A stretch of 23,579 bases of DNA from Clostridiales bacterium. Its GTDB lineage: Bacteria; Bacillota_A; Clostridia; Oscillospirales; Oscillospiraceae. Below the pieces are notes generated by a model. That model worked only from the letters and a program-made list of their open reading frames with translations. It ran no database searches and had not been told where the DNA came from. The position numbers were made by a program, and so were the translations under genes. The DNA is taken from the NCBI GenBank assembly GCA_022777455.1, contig JALFGI010000133.1:1-23579 (forward strand). The letters are read 5' to 3'. Positions 14,481-22,075 of this stretch are shown here, piece after piece (position 1 is the first letter of the stretch; each line of letters opens with the position of its first letter).

Positions 14481-14660
14481 TGGTGTGTCATCCGGGACTC
14501 CTGGGTAAAGCCCGGTAACGTTTCTGTGCAGTAAAATCATTGCCCAGCCACTTTATGGCGTGCAAAAACGAACCGAGCGTGGTGCTCCGCGCAGCGAATC
14601 AGAATCCTGATGATTGCCAGTGGCAATCATACCACAATTTATACCTACGATGACACACCA
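14481..14660. repeat. Hairpin-rich intergenic segment closed by a 12-bp inverted repeat
   Basis: TGGTGTGTCATC (14481-14492) and GATGACACACCA (14649-14660) are perfect inverted repeats. Between them lie CCGGG/CCCGG (14492-14515), GAGC/GCTC (14575-14587), ATCAG/CTGAT (14598-14611) and TGATTGCC/GGCAATCA (14611-14629). No open frame with a ribosome site is present. It occupies the convergent gap between rlmA and the transglutaminase operon. A structured RNA, a MITE-like element or a terminator cluster could explain it. It has no clear sequence kinship with the other fold-back elements in the window. Confidence 0.5.
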
Positions 14661-14692
14661 GCCGAGCACACATTGGGGTAGCGAGCCGCGCT

Positions 14693-14977
14693 TCAAATTC
14701 CAAAGAAATTTGCTTCCATCAGCCGTTCCAGGGCCTCGTTGGCTTCCTCATCGGAAAACAGGCCTGTGAAGCGCTTGTCCACCGCCAGGGCCTCCAGGCT
14801 CCATTCCAGGCGGCCAAGCCGGGCCAGCTCCCCGAAGCCGTCACTGGTCCGTCTGCCGGTGAGGCAGCGGTGGGCGGTTTGCATGGCCTCCGCCGCCGGC
14901 ACCGGCCGCATCCGCACCCCCGCCGCCGCGGCAAGGCTGCGGCATTTTTCCCACTGCAAAATAAACTGCTGTTCCAT
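14693..14977 (-). CDS. Small hypothetical protein, 94 aa, end of the transglutaminase operon
   Basis: I do not recognise the family. The start ATG at 14977 has AAAGGA about nine bases upstream and lies 27 bases after the transglutaminase stop, so it is co-transcribed and translated. The protein is soluble, with an Arg/Ala-rich middle and an acidic helical C-terminus (SDEEANEALERLMEANFFGI). There is no signal peptide or membrane segment. The alternative frame at 14719-15003 lacks a ribosome site. Its invariable companionship with the MoxR operon cannot be judged from one genome. Confidence 0.65.
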   Translation of the reverse strand: MEQQFILQWEKCRSLAAAAGVRMRPVPAAEAMQTAHRCLTGRRTSDGFGELARLGRLEWSLEALAVDKRFTGLFSDEEANEALERLMEANFFGI

Positions 14978-15004
14978 GGGTCTTTTTCCTTTCTCTTTTC
15001 CAAG

Positions 15005-17020
15005 TCAGATCACGGCGTACCAATACCGATACAAGAGCCTCCGCCACCAGGCTGCCTTCCGCAGCGCCCGGCGGCAGGAAGCCTGACAGGAGAGGAACAC
15101 ATTCAGTTCTCCCCGGGTCAGGGTGTGCTGGCTGAACAGGGCTTTTTCCGTCAGCTGGAGCACCTCCTCCGGCACAGGCTGTTTTAACAATTTGGACAGC
15201 ACCCCGATTTCCCGGCAGCAGGCCGCTGCCCGGGCATTGTTGCCTCCCTTTGTCTGGTGCCGCCTGCGAAGCCGGATGCGAACCAGCCGCTGCAGCTCTG
15301 CCACTGCCCAGGCAGCGCCCATTGCCGCCACCGTCAAGGGAATCCACAGGGGCAGCGTCCAGTGTTCCTCCGATACCGTCTGGGGCTGGGTTGTGGTCAC
15401 CGGCTGGGTCGTGGCCGTCACAGAGTCCGTGGCCGGCTGGGTCTGAGGCTCCGGCCGGGTGACCTGGGTGGTTTCCGTCCCAGGCTCCGTGGGCACCGGG
15501 GTATCTTCCCCGGGCGTCGCCTCCAGAATGTTCCAGGTCCAGGTGCGGTAATTATAGTACTCCACCCAGGCGTGGGCATCGTCGGAGGTTACCTTCACCG
15601 TCTCACCGGCCACGGCCTCTGCCCGGTAGCCGGTGACATACCGGGCCGGAATTCCCGCGCTGCGCAGAAGCACCGCCGCCGCCGTGGCAAAGTGGACGCA
15701 GTAGCCCCGGTCCGCTTCCTCCAGGAACCACAGGGCAAAGTCCGTCTCCTCCCCGGCCATGACAGAGCTGCCCCGGTCATAGGCGGCGCTGCCCCGGACG
15801 TATTCCGCCACCGCTGCCACCGTCACCTCCACGCTGCTCAGGTCGGAGGAGATGGTTTGCAGCAGCTCCTTGGCCCGGCGGTTGGTCTGCTCCGGCAGCT
15901 TCATCCACTGTTCCTGGGGGAGTGCACCCATGGAAGCATTCCGCAAGGCCACGGTGTACTCCCGCTGATTCTCCCCGTTTTCCACCGTTCCGTTGGTCAA
16001 AAAGGTCTGGCCATCAGGGAAGGAGGGCAGCAAAAGGCTGTTTTGCAGATTCATGGTTTTCACCGTCACCATGCCCCGTTCTTCCCCGGTACCCACCAGG
16101 GTATCCTCCCGTCCGGAGGAGGATTCCCAGGCGGTGCCGGTATACACATCATAGTCCTGCACCCGCAGATACACCGGCCCGGACTGCTCCGCCGTCACCT
16201 CCGCCACCGGGATCCCCAGCAGCAGCTGGGATGGCAGGTCGGCAAGCTCCACCGTCTCCTTCTGCCGGAGGCCGGAAAACCAGTTAAGTCCCTGGCTCTG
16301 GAATTTTTGGGGCAGCTCCATCATGGAAACCAGGATCCTTTCCCGCAGCTCCCCGGTGGTATTCACAAAGCTCTCCCGGGGGCAGAAGTGCAGCAGCAGC
16401 CCCAGAGCCAGGGCAACGGGGACCATCGCCATCACCGTCAATCGTCCTGCCTGACTGCCGCTCTCCCGGCGGACGCTCTCCGTCAGCAGCAGCAGACAAA
16501 GGCACAGCAGCAGAACAAACAGATACCCTTCCGCCGGCACCGTATCCGTCACCACCAGGCAGGCGGCCAGGGGCAGCAGAAGCAGCCCGATTGCCAGCCC
16601 GCTGTCCCGGCGGCGGCAGACGGTGCGGCTGACGGCAAAAATCAGGATCATTCCCAGCACCGTTACCGGCAGGTCCGTTTCCCGAACCTCTGCCCGAAGG
16701 GCCTGGGGAATGCCCCAGCCATAGCCTCCGTCGTAGGCCTTGGCCAAAACCCCCAGTGCACTGAGCAGCTGAGGGCCGAAGCTGCCCTCCCGCCACAGCC
16801 AGAAGGAACCCGCTGCCGCCAGGGTCAGCACCGCCGCCTCTCCCCACCGGCGAAGCAGCAGAGCGGCGCAAAGCAGCGCCCAGCAAGCCCACACCAGAAT
16901 CACCCGGTTGGGTTCCGCCAAGGGCAGGGCAAAGGCGGAGATCAGGCAGCCTACCGCGCCCCAGGCACATAGCACGGAAAGCACCGCCGCTTCCAGAAAG
17001 GTTGGCAATTTACGTTTCAT
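15005..17020 (-). CDS. Membrane-bound transglutaminase-like protease (TgpA-type)
   Basis: 671 aa. The start is MKRKLPTF at 17020, backed by an ideal GGAGGTGA site and an 11-base overlap with the DUF58 gene. A frame reaching 17242 only shadows DUF58. Residues 1-212 hold about six membrane segments. An extracellular region follows with the transglutaminase core: GYCVHFATAA with C441, TSDDAHAWVEYYN with H483, and EATPG as the third acidic site (Glu where many members have Asp). A Pro/Thr-rich linker (about 505-550) precedes a last membrane helix and a basic cytosolic tail. Transglutaminase-fold proteins encoded with MoxR and DUF58 act at the cell envelope. The substrate is not known. Confidence 0.9.
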   Translation of the reverse strand: MKRKLPTFLEAAVLSVLCAWGAVGCLISAFALPLAEPNRVILVWACWALLCAALLLRRWGEAAVLTLAAAGSFWLWREGSFGPQLLSALGVLAKAYDGGYGWGIPQALRAEVRETDLPVTVLGMILIFAVSRTVCRRRDSGLAIGLLLLPLAACLVVTDTVPAEGYLFVLLLCLCLLLLTESVRRESGSQAGRLTVMAMVPVALALGLLLHFCPRESFVNTTGELRERILVSMMELPQKFQSQGLNWFSGLRQKETVELADLPSQLLLGIPVAEVTAEQSGPVYLRVQDYDVYTGTAWESSSGREDTLVGTGEERGMVTVKTMNLQNSLLLPSFPDGQTFLTNGTVENGENQREYTVALRNASMGALPQEQWMKLPEQTNRRAKELLQTISSDLSSVEVTVAAVAEYVRGSAAYDRGSSVMAGEETDFALWFLEEADRGYCVHFATAAAVLLRSAGIPARYVTGYRAEAVAGETVKVTSDDAHAWVEYYNYRTWTWNILEATPGEDTPVPTEPGTETTQVTRPEPQTQPATDSVTATTQPVTTTQPQTVSEEHWTLPLWIPLTVAAMGAAWAVAELQRLVRIRLRRRHQTKGGNNARAAACCREIGVLSKLLKQPVPEEVLQLTEKALFSQHTLTRGELNVFLSCQASCRRALRKAAWWRRLLYRYWYAVI

Positions 17021-17936
17021 CGGCGTCACCTCCGATGTGGTATTGCCAGCAGGCATCGATCCCGTCTCCCCAGCTTGCGCCTTCCTCCGCCACAGGGGCG
17101 CAGAGCAGTCGGTCCACCGCCTTTTGCAGATCCGGCTGGTCAGCCACATGGGACGAGAGCACACCGGAACCGGTGAGGGCCCGGATTTCAAAGTCCAGCT
17201 CCCGTTCCAATAAGTACCGGCCCACCCAGAGCAGGCGGCCAAGCTTCCGGTCCAGGGTGTCCGGGTCTCCCCGCAGGCTCACCGTCAGCAGCACCGCTCC
17301 CCGCACCGGTTCCATGGGCTCCCGAAGGATCAGGTCCCCCACCTTGGCGCTGAGCTTCCAGTGCAGCTGGTTCAGGTTGTCCCCGGGGCGGTAGAGCCGA
17401 TGCTCGTGATTTTCCGAGAAGCCACCCCCGGGCTTGGGCACCCAGCTGCCCAGTTCGATCCGCTGAGGGTCCAGCAGATCGGACACCGGCATTTCCCTGG
17501 GCCGGACCAGAATGGTCTGCTCTTTGGTCTTTCTGGCCCGGAAGGCAAACAGGCCCAGGTAATCACAGATCTTCGCCTTTTCCACCCGGACCCGGTAGCC
17601 GCCGCAGTGCTCCGTGGACAGTCCCCGGTCCGGCTCGTAGCGCCACTGTTTGCCGGTGAAGCAGCTTTGCACCCGGATATGCCCCTTGAAGGGAGGCATG
17701 GGACTTGCACAGCTGCCCAGCAGCCAGATTTCTGCCTCCTCCCCCTGCTCCAGTACGTCCACCCCGGCAGGGGCTGCCTGGAAACCCAGGATGGCGGGCA
17801 GGCTCAGCAGCAGGGACAGCCAGGGTAGTCCCGCCGCTGTCAGCAACAGGATCCAGGCGATCCACTCACCGCTGGCCAAATAATATACCATCGTCCCCAG
17901 CAGCAGCATGAAATACTGCATTCTTCTCGTAAACAT
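17010..17936 (-). CDS. DUF58 domain protein
   Basis: 308 aa. Two N-terminal hydrophobic stretches (about residues 8-50) anchor it. The DUF58 hallmark is HEHRLYRPGDNLNQLHWKLS, followed by DLILREPMEP, and a vWA-like Rossmann part follows. These proteins pair with MoxR ATPases, whose chaperone-like activity is thought to act on them. The start at 17936 begins one base past the MoxR stop codon and has no clear Shine-Dalgarno sequence, so coupling to MoxR translation is likely. Confidence 0.92.
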   Translation of the reverse strand: MFTRRMQYFMLLLGTMVYYLASGEWIAWILLLTAAGLPWLSLLLSLPAILGFQAAPAGVDVLEQGEEAEIWLLGSCASPMPPFKGHIRVQSCFTGKQWRYEPDRGLSTEHCGGYRVRVEKAKICDYLGLFAFRARKTKEQTILVRPREMPVSDLLDPQRIELGSWVPKPGGGFSENHEHRLYRPGDNLNQLHWKLSAKVGDLILREPMEPVRGAVLLTVSLRGDPDTLDRKLGRLLWVGRYLLERELDFEIRALTGSGVLSSHVADQPDLQKAVDRLLCAPVAEEGASWGDGIDACWQYHIGGDADET

Positions 17937-17937
17937 A

Positions 17938-18891
17938 TCAACGCAGTCTGGGCGCGGGAACGGTCTCCAGAATTCTCTGCAGCACCTGCTCGGCGGTGAT
18001 GCCCTGGGTCTGGGCCCGAGGCGTGAGGATCAGCCGGTGGGCCACACATTGGGTAAACACCTCCCGCACGTCGGCAGGCACCACATAGTCCCGGCCCCGG
18101 AGCTGGGCAATGGCCTTGGCCATTGCCGCCACTGCCAGCGTCGCCCGGGGACTGGCACCCCGCTGAATTTCCGAATCAGTGCGGGTGGCTCCCACCAATC
18201 GGACGATATAGCCCACCACACTGTCGCTGATGAAGGTTTTTTCCACCGTATCCTGGAGGGCGCAAAGCTGCTCCCGGGGCAGCACGCCCCGTACCGCTTG
18301 CAGAGGATTCCCCTCCTGCCGGTTCATGACCATGGTCACCTCATCCTGAGGATCGGGGTAGCCCAGGCTCAGCCGAATGATGAAGCGGTCCATCTGGCTG
18401 TCCGGCAGCAGCTGGGTACCCGCCGCCCCCACCGGGTTCTGGGTGGCAATGACAATAAAGGGCTGGGGCAGCACATGGCTCACACCGTCCACGGTGACCT
18501 GCCCCTCCTCCATGGCCTCCAGCAGCGCGGACTGGGTCCGGGAGGTAGCCCGGTTCAGCTCGTCCGCCAGAAACAGATTGGTGATCACCGCGCCGCTCTG
18601 GTAGCGCAGGCCGCCGGACTGACCGTCGGGGACGGAATAGCCCGTGATATCCGAGGGCAGAACGTCCGGGGTAAACTGCACCCGGCTGTATTGCAGATCC
18701 ATCGCCTTGGAGAATGCTAGCGCCATGGTGGTTTTACCCACCCCGGGGATATCCTCCAGCAGAATGTGGCCTCTGGCCAGAATGGCGGCCAGAACCCAGA
18801 GCAGGGTGGTATCCTTTCCCACCACCACCCGGCGTACCTGGTCCAGAATCTGCTGCACCATGATCGTTACTTCATTTTCCCTGGTTTGCAT
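17938..18891 (-). CDS. MoxR-family AAA+ ATPase
   Basis: 317 aa from the ATG at 18891, chosen for AAGGAG seven bases upstream. An ORF to 19038 would read through the promoter. MoxR AAA_3 motifs: EDIPGVGKTT (Walker A, 46-55), QFTPDVLPSDITG (72-84), LFLADELNRA (Walker B with D110/E111, 106-115), LLEAMEEGQV, ATQNPVGAAGT (sensor 1) and the DRFI arginine-containing segment. The C-terminal lid carries GASPRA. MoxR ATPases mature or assemble partner proteins, here DUF58 and the transglutaminase. First gene of the operon. Confidence 0.94.
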   Translation of the reverse strand: MQTRENEVTIMVQQILDQVRRVVVGKDTTLLWVLAAILARGHILLEDIPGVGKTTMALAFSKAMDLQYSRVQFTPDVLPSDITGYSVPDGQSGGLRYQSGAVITNLFLADELNRATSRTQSALLEAMEEGQVTVDGVSHVLPQPFIVIATQNPVGAAGTQLLPDSQMDRFIIRLSLGYPDPQDEVTMVMNRQEGNPLQAVRGVLPREQLCALQDTVEKTFISDSVVGYIVRLVGATRTDSEIQRGASPRATLAVAAMAKAIAQLRGRDYVVPADVREVFTQCVAHRLILTPRAQTQGITAEQVLQRILETVPAPRLR

Positions 18892-18924
18892 CGAAATGCT
18901 CCTTCCGATTGATTCGTTGGACAC

Positions 18925-18953
18925 ATTATACCCGCTCCCGGTAAAAAAAACAA
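18925..18953 (-). promoter_or_regulatory. Promoter of the moxR-DUF58-transglutaminase operon
   Basis: Minus-strand -35 TTGTTT (18953-18948) and perfect -10 TATAAT (18930-18925) with 17-bp spacing. The ribosome site and ATG at 18891 lie about 30 bases downstream. Confidence 0.85.
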
Positions 18954-18960
18954 GTCGAGG

Positions 18961-19099
18961 GGATGAACATGGAGCCCACAGAGTATAAGAATCCATTAAG
19001 GAGGGATTCTGTCGTTCGTTTCCCGGCAGTGACCGCACAGGATTCGTGGTGTTTTCCGCCGGGGAGGATTTATACTGACAGGCGAAACATTACACCTGC
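18961..19099. other. Unassigned intergenic DNA upstream of moxR
   Basis: I see no gene, repeat or RNA here. It is the left flank of fold-back copy C. The open frames crossing it lack ribosome sites. Confidence 0.5.
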
Positions 19100-19333
19100 A
19101 AATTGTTGTTTAACGCACTGACCCAAACCATGCCCGTAGGGCGGGGTCTTGACCCCGCCGACCCGGTGCCGGTTTTTGATTGGTACGTTGAATAGAATTA
19201 TTTTCGAAATATCCACGAAAAACATGTCGCAAAAATCAGAATGTGATTCCATTTAACCAACCTGGGCAGTTTCGTTACACGATCGGCGGGGTCAAGACCC
19301 CGCCCTACGAAATGGTGCTATAAACAACAGTTT
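19100..19333. repeat. Fold-back element, family 2 (copy C)
   Basis: Ends AAATTGTTGTTTA (19100-19112) and TAAACAACAGTTT (19321-19333) match as inverted repeats at 12 of 13 positions. A perfect 27-bp inverted repeat lies inside (19135-19161 and 19283-19309). Each half is itself a GGCGGGGTC/GACCCCGCC hairpin. The centre contains CCCGGTGCCGGTTTTTGATT, closely matching the centre of copy E. It ends 13 bases before the ParB ribosome site, so any parB promoter is inside or beyond the element. Confidence 0.85.
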
Positions 19334-19360
19334 ACACAAGAATCTAAGGAGGCCAGGTAA

Positions 19361-20158
19361 ATGCAGTGTCAGAAGCTGAAAACCTATATGGAGTCCGGGC
19401 GGGTGGTTTTTCTGCCCCCCAAAGGAATTCGGGCCAACCCGGGGCAGCCCAGGCAGGTGTTCGACGAAGCCGGATTGGCGGAGCTGGCCGAATCCATCCG
19501 TCAGCACGGCATCCTGCAGCCCCTTTCCGTTCGCCGGGTGGGTACAGGCTATGAGCTGGTGGCCGGAGAGCGGCGGCTCCGGGCGGCGCTGTTGGCGGGA
19601 CTGGCGGAGGTGCCCTGCATCGTCATGCAGATGGACGACCGGGAATCCGGCCTTGCCGCCCTGGTGGAGAATCTGCAGCGGCAGGACCTGGATTTCATCG
19701 AGGAGGCGGCGGGCATCAGTCGTCTGATGGAACTGGGCGGTCTGAACCAGGAGCAGGCCGCCCAGCTGCTGGGCAAAAGCCAAAGTGCCATTGCCAACAA
19801 ACTGCGGCTGCTGCGCCACTCCCAGCCGGTGCTGGAAGCCCTGCGCCGGGAAAAGCTGACGGAGCGCCATGGCCGGGCCCTGCTGAAGCTGCCGGACGAG
19901 AAAACCAAGCTGGAGGCCATCGCCCGGATCAGCCGGTGCTCCTTAAGCGTCGCCCAGACGGAGAATTTCGTCCAGTCCCTGCTGCGCCACAAACCGGAAA
20001 CGCCTGCCCGCACCAACGTGGGAGCATTCCTCAACAGCCTGACCCAGTCACTGTCCCGGATGCAGTCCTGTGGGATTCCCGCTGTGTCGGAACGCCGGGA
20101 GACGGACAGTCAAATCGTGCTCACCATCACGATTCCCAAGGAAAAATTCGGCCAATAA
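19361..20158 (+). CDS. ParB/Spo0J/Noc-family CTP-binding DNA protein
   Basis: 265 aa. ParB N-terminal domain with NPGQPRQVFDEAGLAELAES (26-45), GYELVAGERRLRA (63-75, the CTP-binding GERR) and ENLQRQDLDFIEEA (103-116). The helix-turn-helix is AAQLLGKSQSAIANKLRLLR, around 133-152. The C-terminus would be the dimer domain. ParB binds parS, clamps on CTP and organises the origin. The related Noc uses another site and prevents division over the nucleoid. No ParA (Soj) gene adjoins it, and it lacks the membrane-targeting helix typical of Noc (MKHSFSRF type), so neither role is proved. AAGGAGG at 19346 precedes the ATG. Confidence 0.9.
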   Translation: MQCQKLKTYMESGRVVFLPPKGIRANPGQPRQVFDEAGLAELAESIRQHGILQPLSVRRVGTGYELVAGERRLRAALLAGLAEVPCIVMQMDDRESGLAALVENLQRQDLDFIEEAAGISRLMELGGLNQEQAAQLLGKSQSAIANKLRLLRHSQPVLEALRREKLTERHGRALLKLPDEKTKLEAIARISRCSLSVAQTENFVQSLLRHKPETPARTNVGAFLNSLTQSLSRMQSCGIPAVSERRETDSQIVLTITIPKEKFGQ

Positions 20159-20180
20159 CCGGGTTTCCCCCTGGAAGGTC

Positions 20181-20209
20181 TTGACTTATTGTGCAGAAAA
20201 GTGCATAAT
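20181..20209 (+). promoter_or_regulatory. Promoter of the LRR-like gene
   Basis: TTGACT (20181-20186) and CATAAT (20204-20209) with a 17-bp spacer, about 37 bases before the ATG. AAGGAG precedes the start. Confidence 0.75.
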
Positions 20210-20245
20210 ATGCTTCATTGAGAGACCAGAAAAGGAGAACCATCC

Positions 20246-21871
20246 ATGAATAGAAAAGGTTTGGCCGGCACCATCGCAGCCGCCGTTCTGGCAATTGCCC
20301 TGGCTGTGATCCTGGTTGCCTGTTACTTCATAACAAAATACTATGTGGTGGAGGACTGGCAGCTATTCCCCCGAAACCGGGAGCAGCTGGACCTGCGCAG
20401 CCAGGCCATCACCCCGGAGAGCTACGATACCCTGGTCTGGAAAATGCCGGGCACCCAGATTCTCTGGAGCGTTCCTTTCCAAAACGGCTACTACGACTGC
20501 ACCATCCAGGAACTCACCATCACCAGCCTGAAGGAAAGCGATCTGGACATACTGGTGTATTTTCCCCAGCTGAAAACCATCAATGCCCAGAGCTGCACCG
20601 ACTACGCCGCTCTGAAAACGCTGTATGAGCGCTACCCCGACATTGAAGTGTGCTACTCCATCCCCATTGCCGGAGTGGATTACGCCCCGGATACCGAAAC
20701 GGTCACCCTGCAGACTCTGAGCCGGGAGGATATGGAGCTTCTGAACTACCTGCCCAACCTGACCCGGGTAGACGGCACCGCCTGCCGGGAGTTCGTGCTG
20801 CTGCGGGAGCTGGAGCGGGAGCATCCCGAATGGGAGGTGGACTACCTCACCTCCATCGCCGGCACCGAAATCACCTCCACAGCCAAAACCCTGGAGCTGA
20901 AGGATGCCGCCTATGAAGAGCTTTCCGTGGGTCTTGCCGCCATGCCGGACCTGAAAACCCTTACCCTCCACAATCCCCAGGCCACCGGCGCGGAGCTGCT
21001 GGCACTGCGGGAGGAATACCCCGATGTGGAAATCCACTGGAATGTGGAGATCTTCGGCCAGACCTACGCCGACGATGTCACCGAGCTGGACATTTCCAAT
21101 GGGGCTGTGGGCAGCATTGCGGCGGCCAAACAGATCGCCGCCAAATTCCCCAACCTGGATAAATTCATCGTGAACAGCACCGGCATCAGCGACGACGACA
21201 TGGCCGCCTACCGGGAGGAAATGCGCAGCGAATACAAAGTGGTCTGGACGGTGATCTTCACCGAAAAGTGTAAATCCCGCACCGATGCCACCTTCTTCTT
21301 TCCTTCTTCCCAGCAGGAAGGACGATTCAACGAGAATCACGTCTATGGTCTCCGCTTCCTGGAGGACCTGGAGTGCATTGATGTGGGTCACATGCAGATT
21401 AAAACCATAGACTTCGTCTCCTACATGCCCAATCTTAAGTATCTGATCCTGGCCGACACCGCCGTGGAGGACATCACCCCCCTGAGCACCTGCAAGAACC
21501 TGATCTACCTGGAACTGGACCACGACGTGGTCCACGACTACACGCCCCTTCTGGGCTGCACCGCTCTGGAGGACATTAACCTGAATGACTATCAGTGGCC
21601 GGTGAGCATCGATCCCATCAAGCAGATGACCTGGCTGAAGAACCTCTGGGTCCCCACCCGGAGCTACAGCGAAAAGATGGAACTCATCGAAGCGCTGCCC
21701 AACACCCGGGTGGTGATCACCGATCCGTCTACTACCTTCCGTGGTCCCACCGAGCGCTGCACCGACGGTCTGGGCTGGCGCAACCTGAAGAATTACTACG
21801 ACATGCGGGACATTCTGAACGAAGGTACCGGCGGCTGGCTGGACAGCATGGACAAGCGGTATATGAAATAA
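20246..21871 (+). CDS. Membrane-anchored repeat/LRR protein
   Basis: 541 aa. Residues 6-30 form one membrane helix ending LVAC, so either a signal anchor or a lipoprotein (C26). The rest is extracellular. Residues about 55-320 show successive units of 62-66 residues, each with a YPDIEVCYSIPIAG-like segment (variants HPEWEVDYLTSIAG, YPDVEIHWNVEIFG) plus a leucine-rich LP-x-L segment. About 365-490 follow the short leucine-rich repeat pattern of internalin/SDS22 type (MPNLKYLILADTAVEDITPL). No enzyme motif is seen. A surface recognition or scaffold role is inference. It is monocistronic, with its own promoter and terminator. Confidence 0.85.
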   Translation: MNRKGLAGTIAAAVLAIALAVILVACYFITKYYVVEDWQLFPRNREQLDLRSQAITPESYDTLVWKMPGTQILWSVPFQNGYYDCTIQELTITSLKESDLDILVYFPQLKTINAQSCTDYAALKTLYERYPDIEVCYSIPIAGVDYAPDTETVTLQTLSREDMELLNYLPNLTRVDGTACREFVLLRELEREHPEWEVDYLTSIAGTEITSTAKTLELKDAAYEELSVGLAAMPDLKTLTLHNPQATGAELLALREEYPDVEIHWNVEIFGQTYADDVTELDISNGAVGSIAAAKQIAAKFPNLDKFIVNSTGISDDDMAAYREEMRSEYKVVWTVIFTEKCKSRTDATFFFPSSQQEGRFNENHVYGLRFLEDLECIDVGHMQIKTIDFVSYMPNLKYLILADTAVEDITPLSTCKNLIYLELDHDVVHDYTPLLGCTALEDINLNDYQWPVSIDPIKQMTWLKNLWVPTRSYSEKMELIEALPNTRVVITDPSTTFRGPTERCTDGLGWRNLKNYYDMRDILNEGTGGWLDSMDKRYMK

Positions 21872-21883
21872 TCCTACATGCAA

Positions 21884-21917
21884 AAGGACGCAGCCGAAAA
21901 AGCTGCGTCCTTCTTTT
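21884..21917 (+). terminator. Intrinsic terminator of the LRR-like gene
   Basis: AAGGACGCAGC (21884-21894) pairs perfectly with GCTGCGTCCTT (21902-21912), loop CGAAAAA, followed by CTTTT. It runs directly into the ATACTA end of fold-back copy D. Confidence 0.9.
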
Positions 21918-22075
21918 ATACTAGACTTTAATTAAAAGTTCACAAAGATTTCCGAGGATGATTTGCGTAAAACAAGGCGAAGGATGCAGCTTGGCTGACG
22001 CCAAGCAAGTTAGGCAACGCAGTTTTACACAAATCAGACCGGAAAGACTGTGAAGTTTTAATGAAAGGATAGTAT
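21918..22075. repeat. Fold-back element, family 1 (copy D)
   Basis: The ends ATACTA (21918-21923) and TAGTAT (22070-22075) begin 27-nt inverted arms matching at 23 positions. Inner arms are TTTGCGTAAAAC/GTTTTACACAAA. The core is the hairpin GCTTGGC-TGAC-GCCAAGC. Read on the minus strand the core contains TTTCCGGTCTG and CTTGCTTGGCGTCAGCC, both found almost unchanged in copy A near 349-400. It fills the convergent gap between the LRR gene terminator and the DHHW stop codon, overlapping that stop by one base. Confidence 0.85.

Noticed and set aside
12818..14491. 557-aa version of the polysaccharide deacetylase
   Set aside because: The extra N-terminus is antisense to rlmA. The signal peptide and ribosome site place the start at 13498.
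19100..19333. CRISPR-like repeat array in the GGCGGGGTC region
   Set aside because: The repeats are inverted, not direct, and appear only twice with no regular spacer series.
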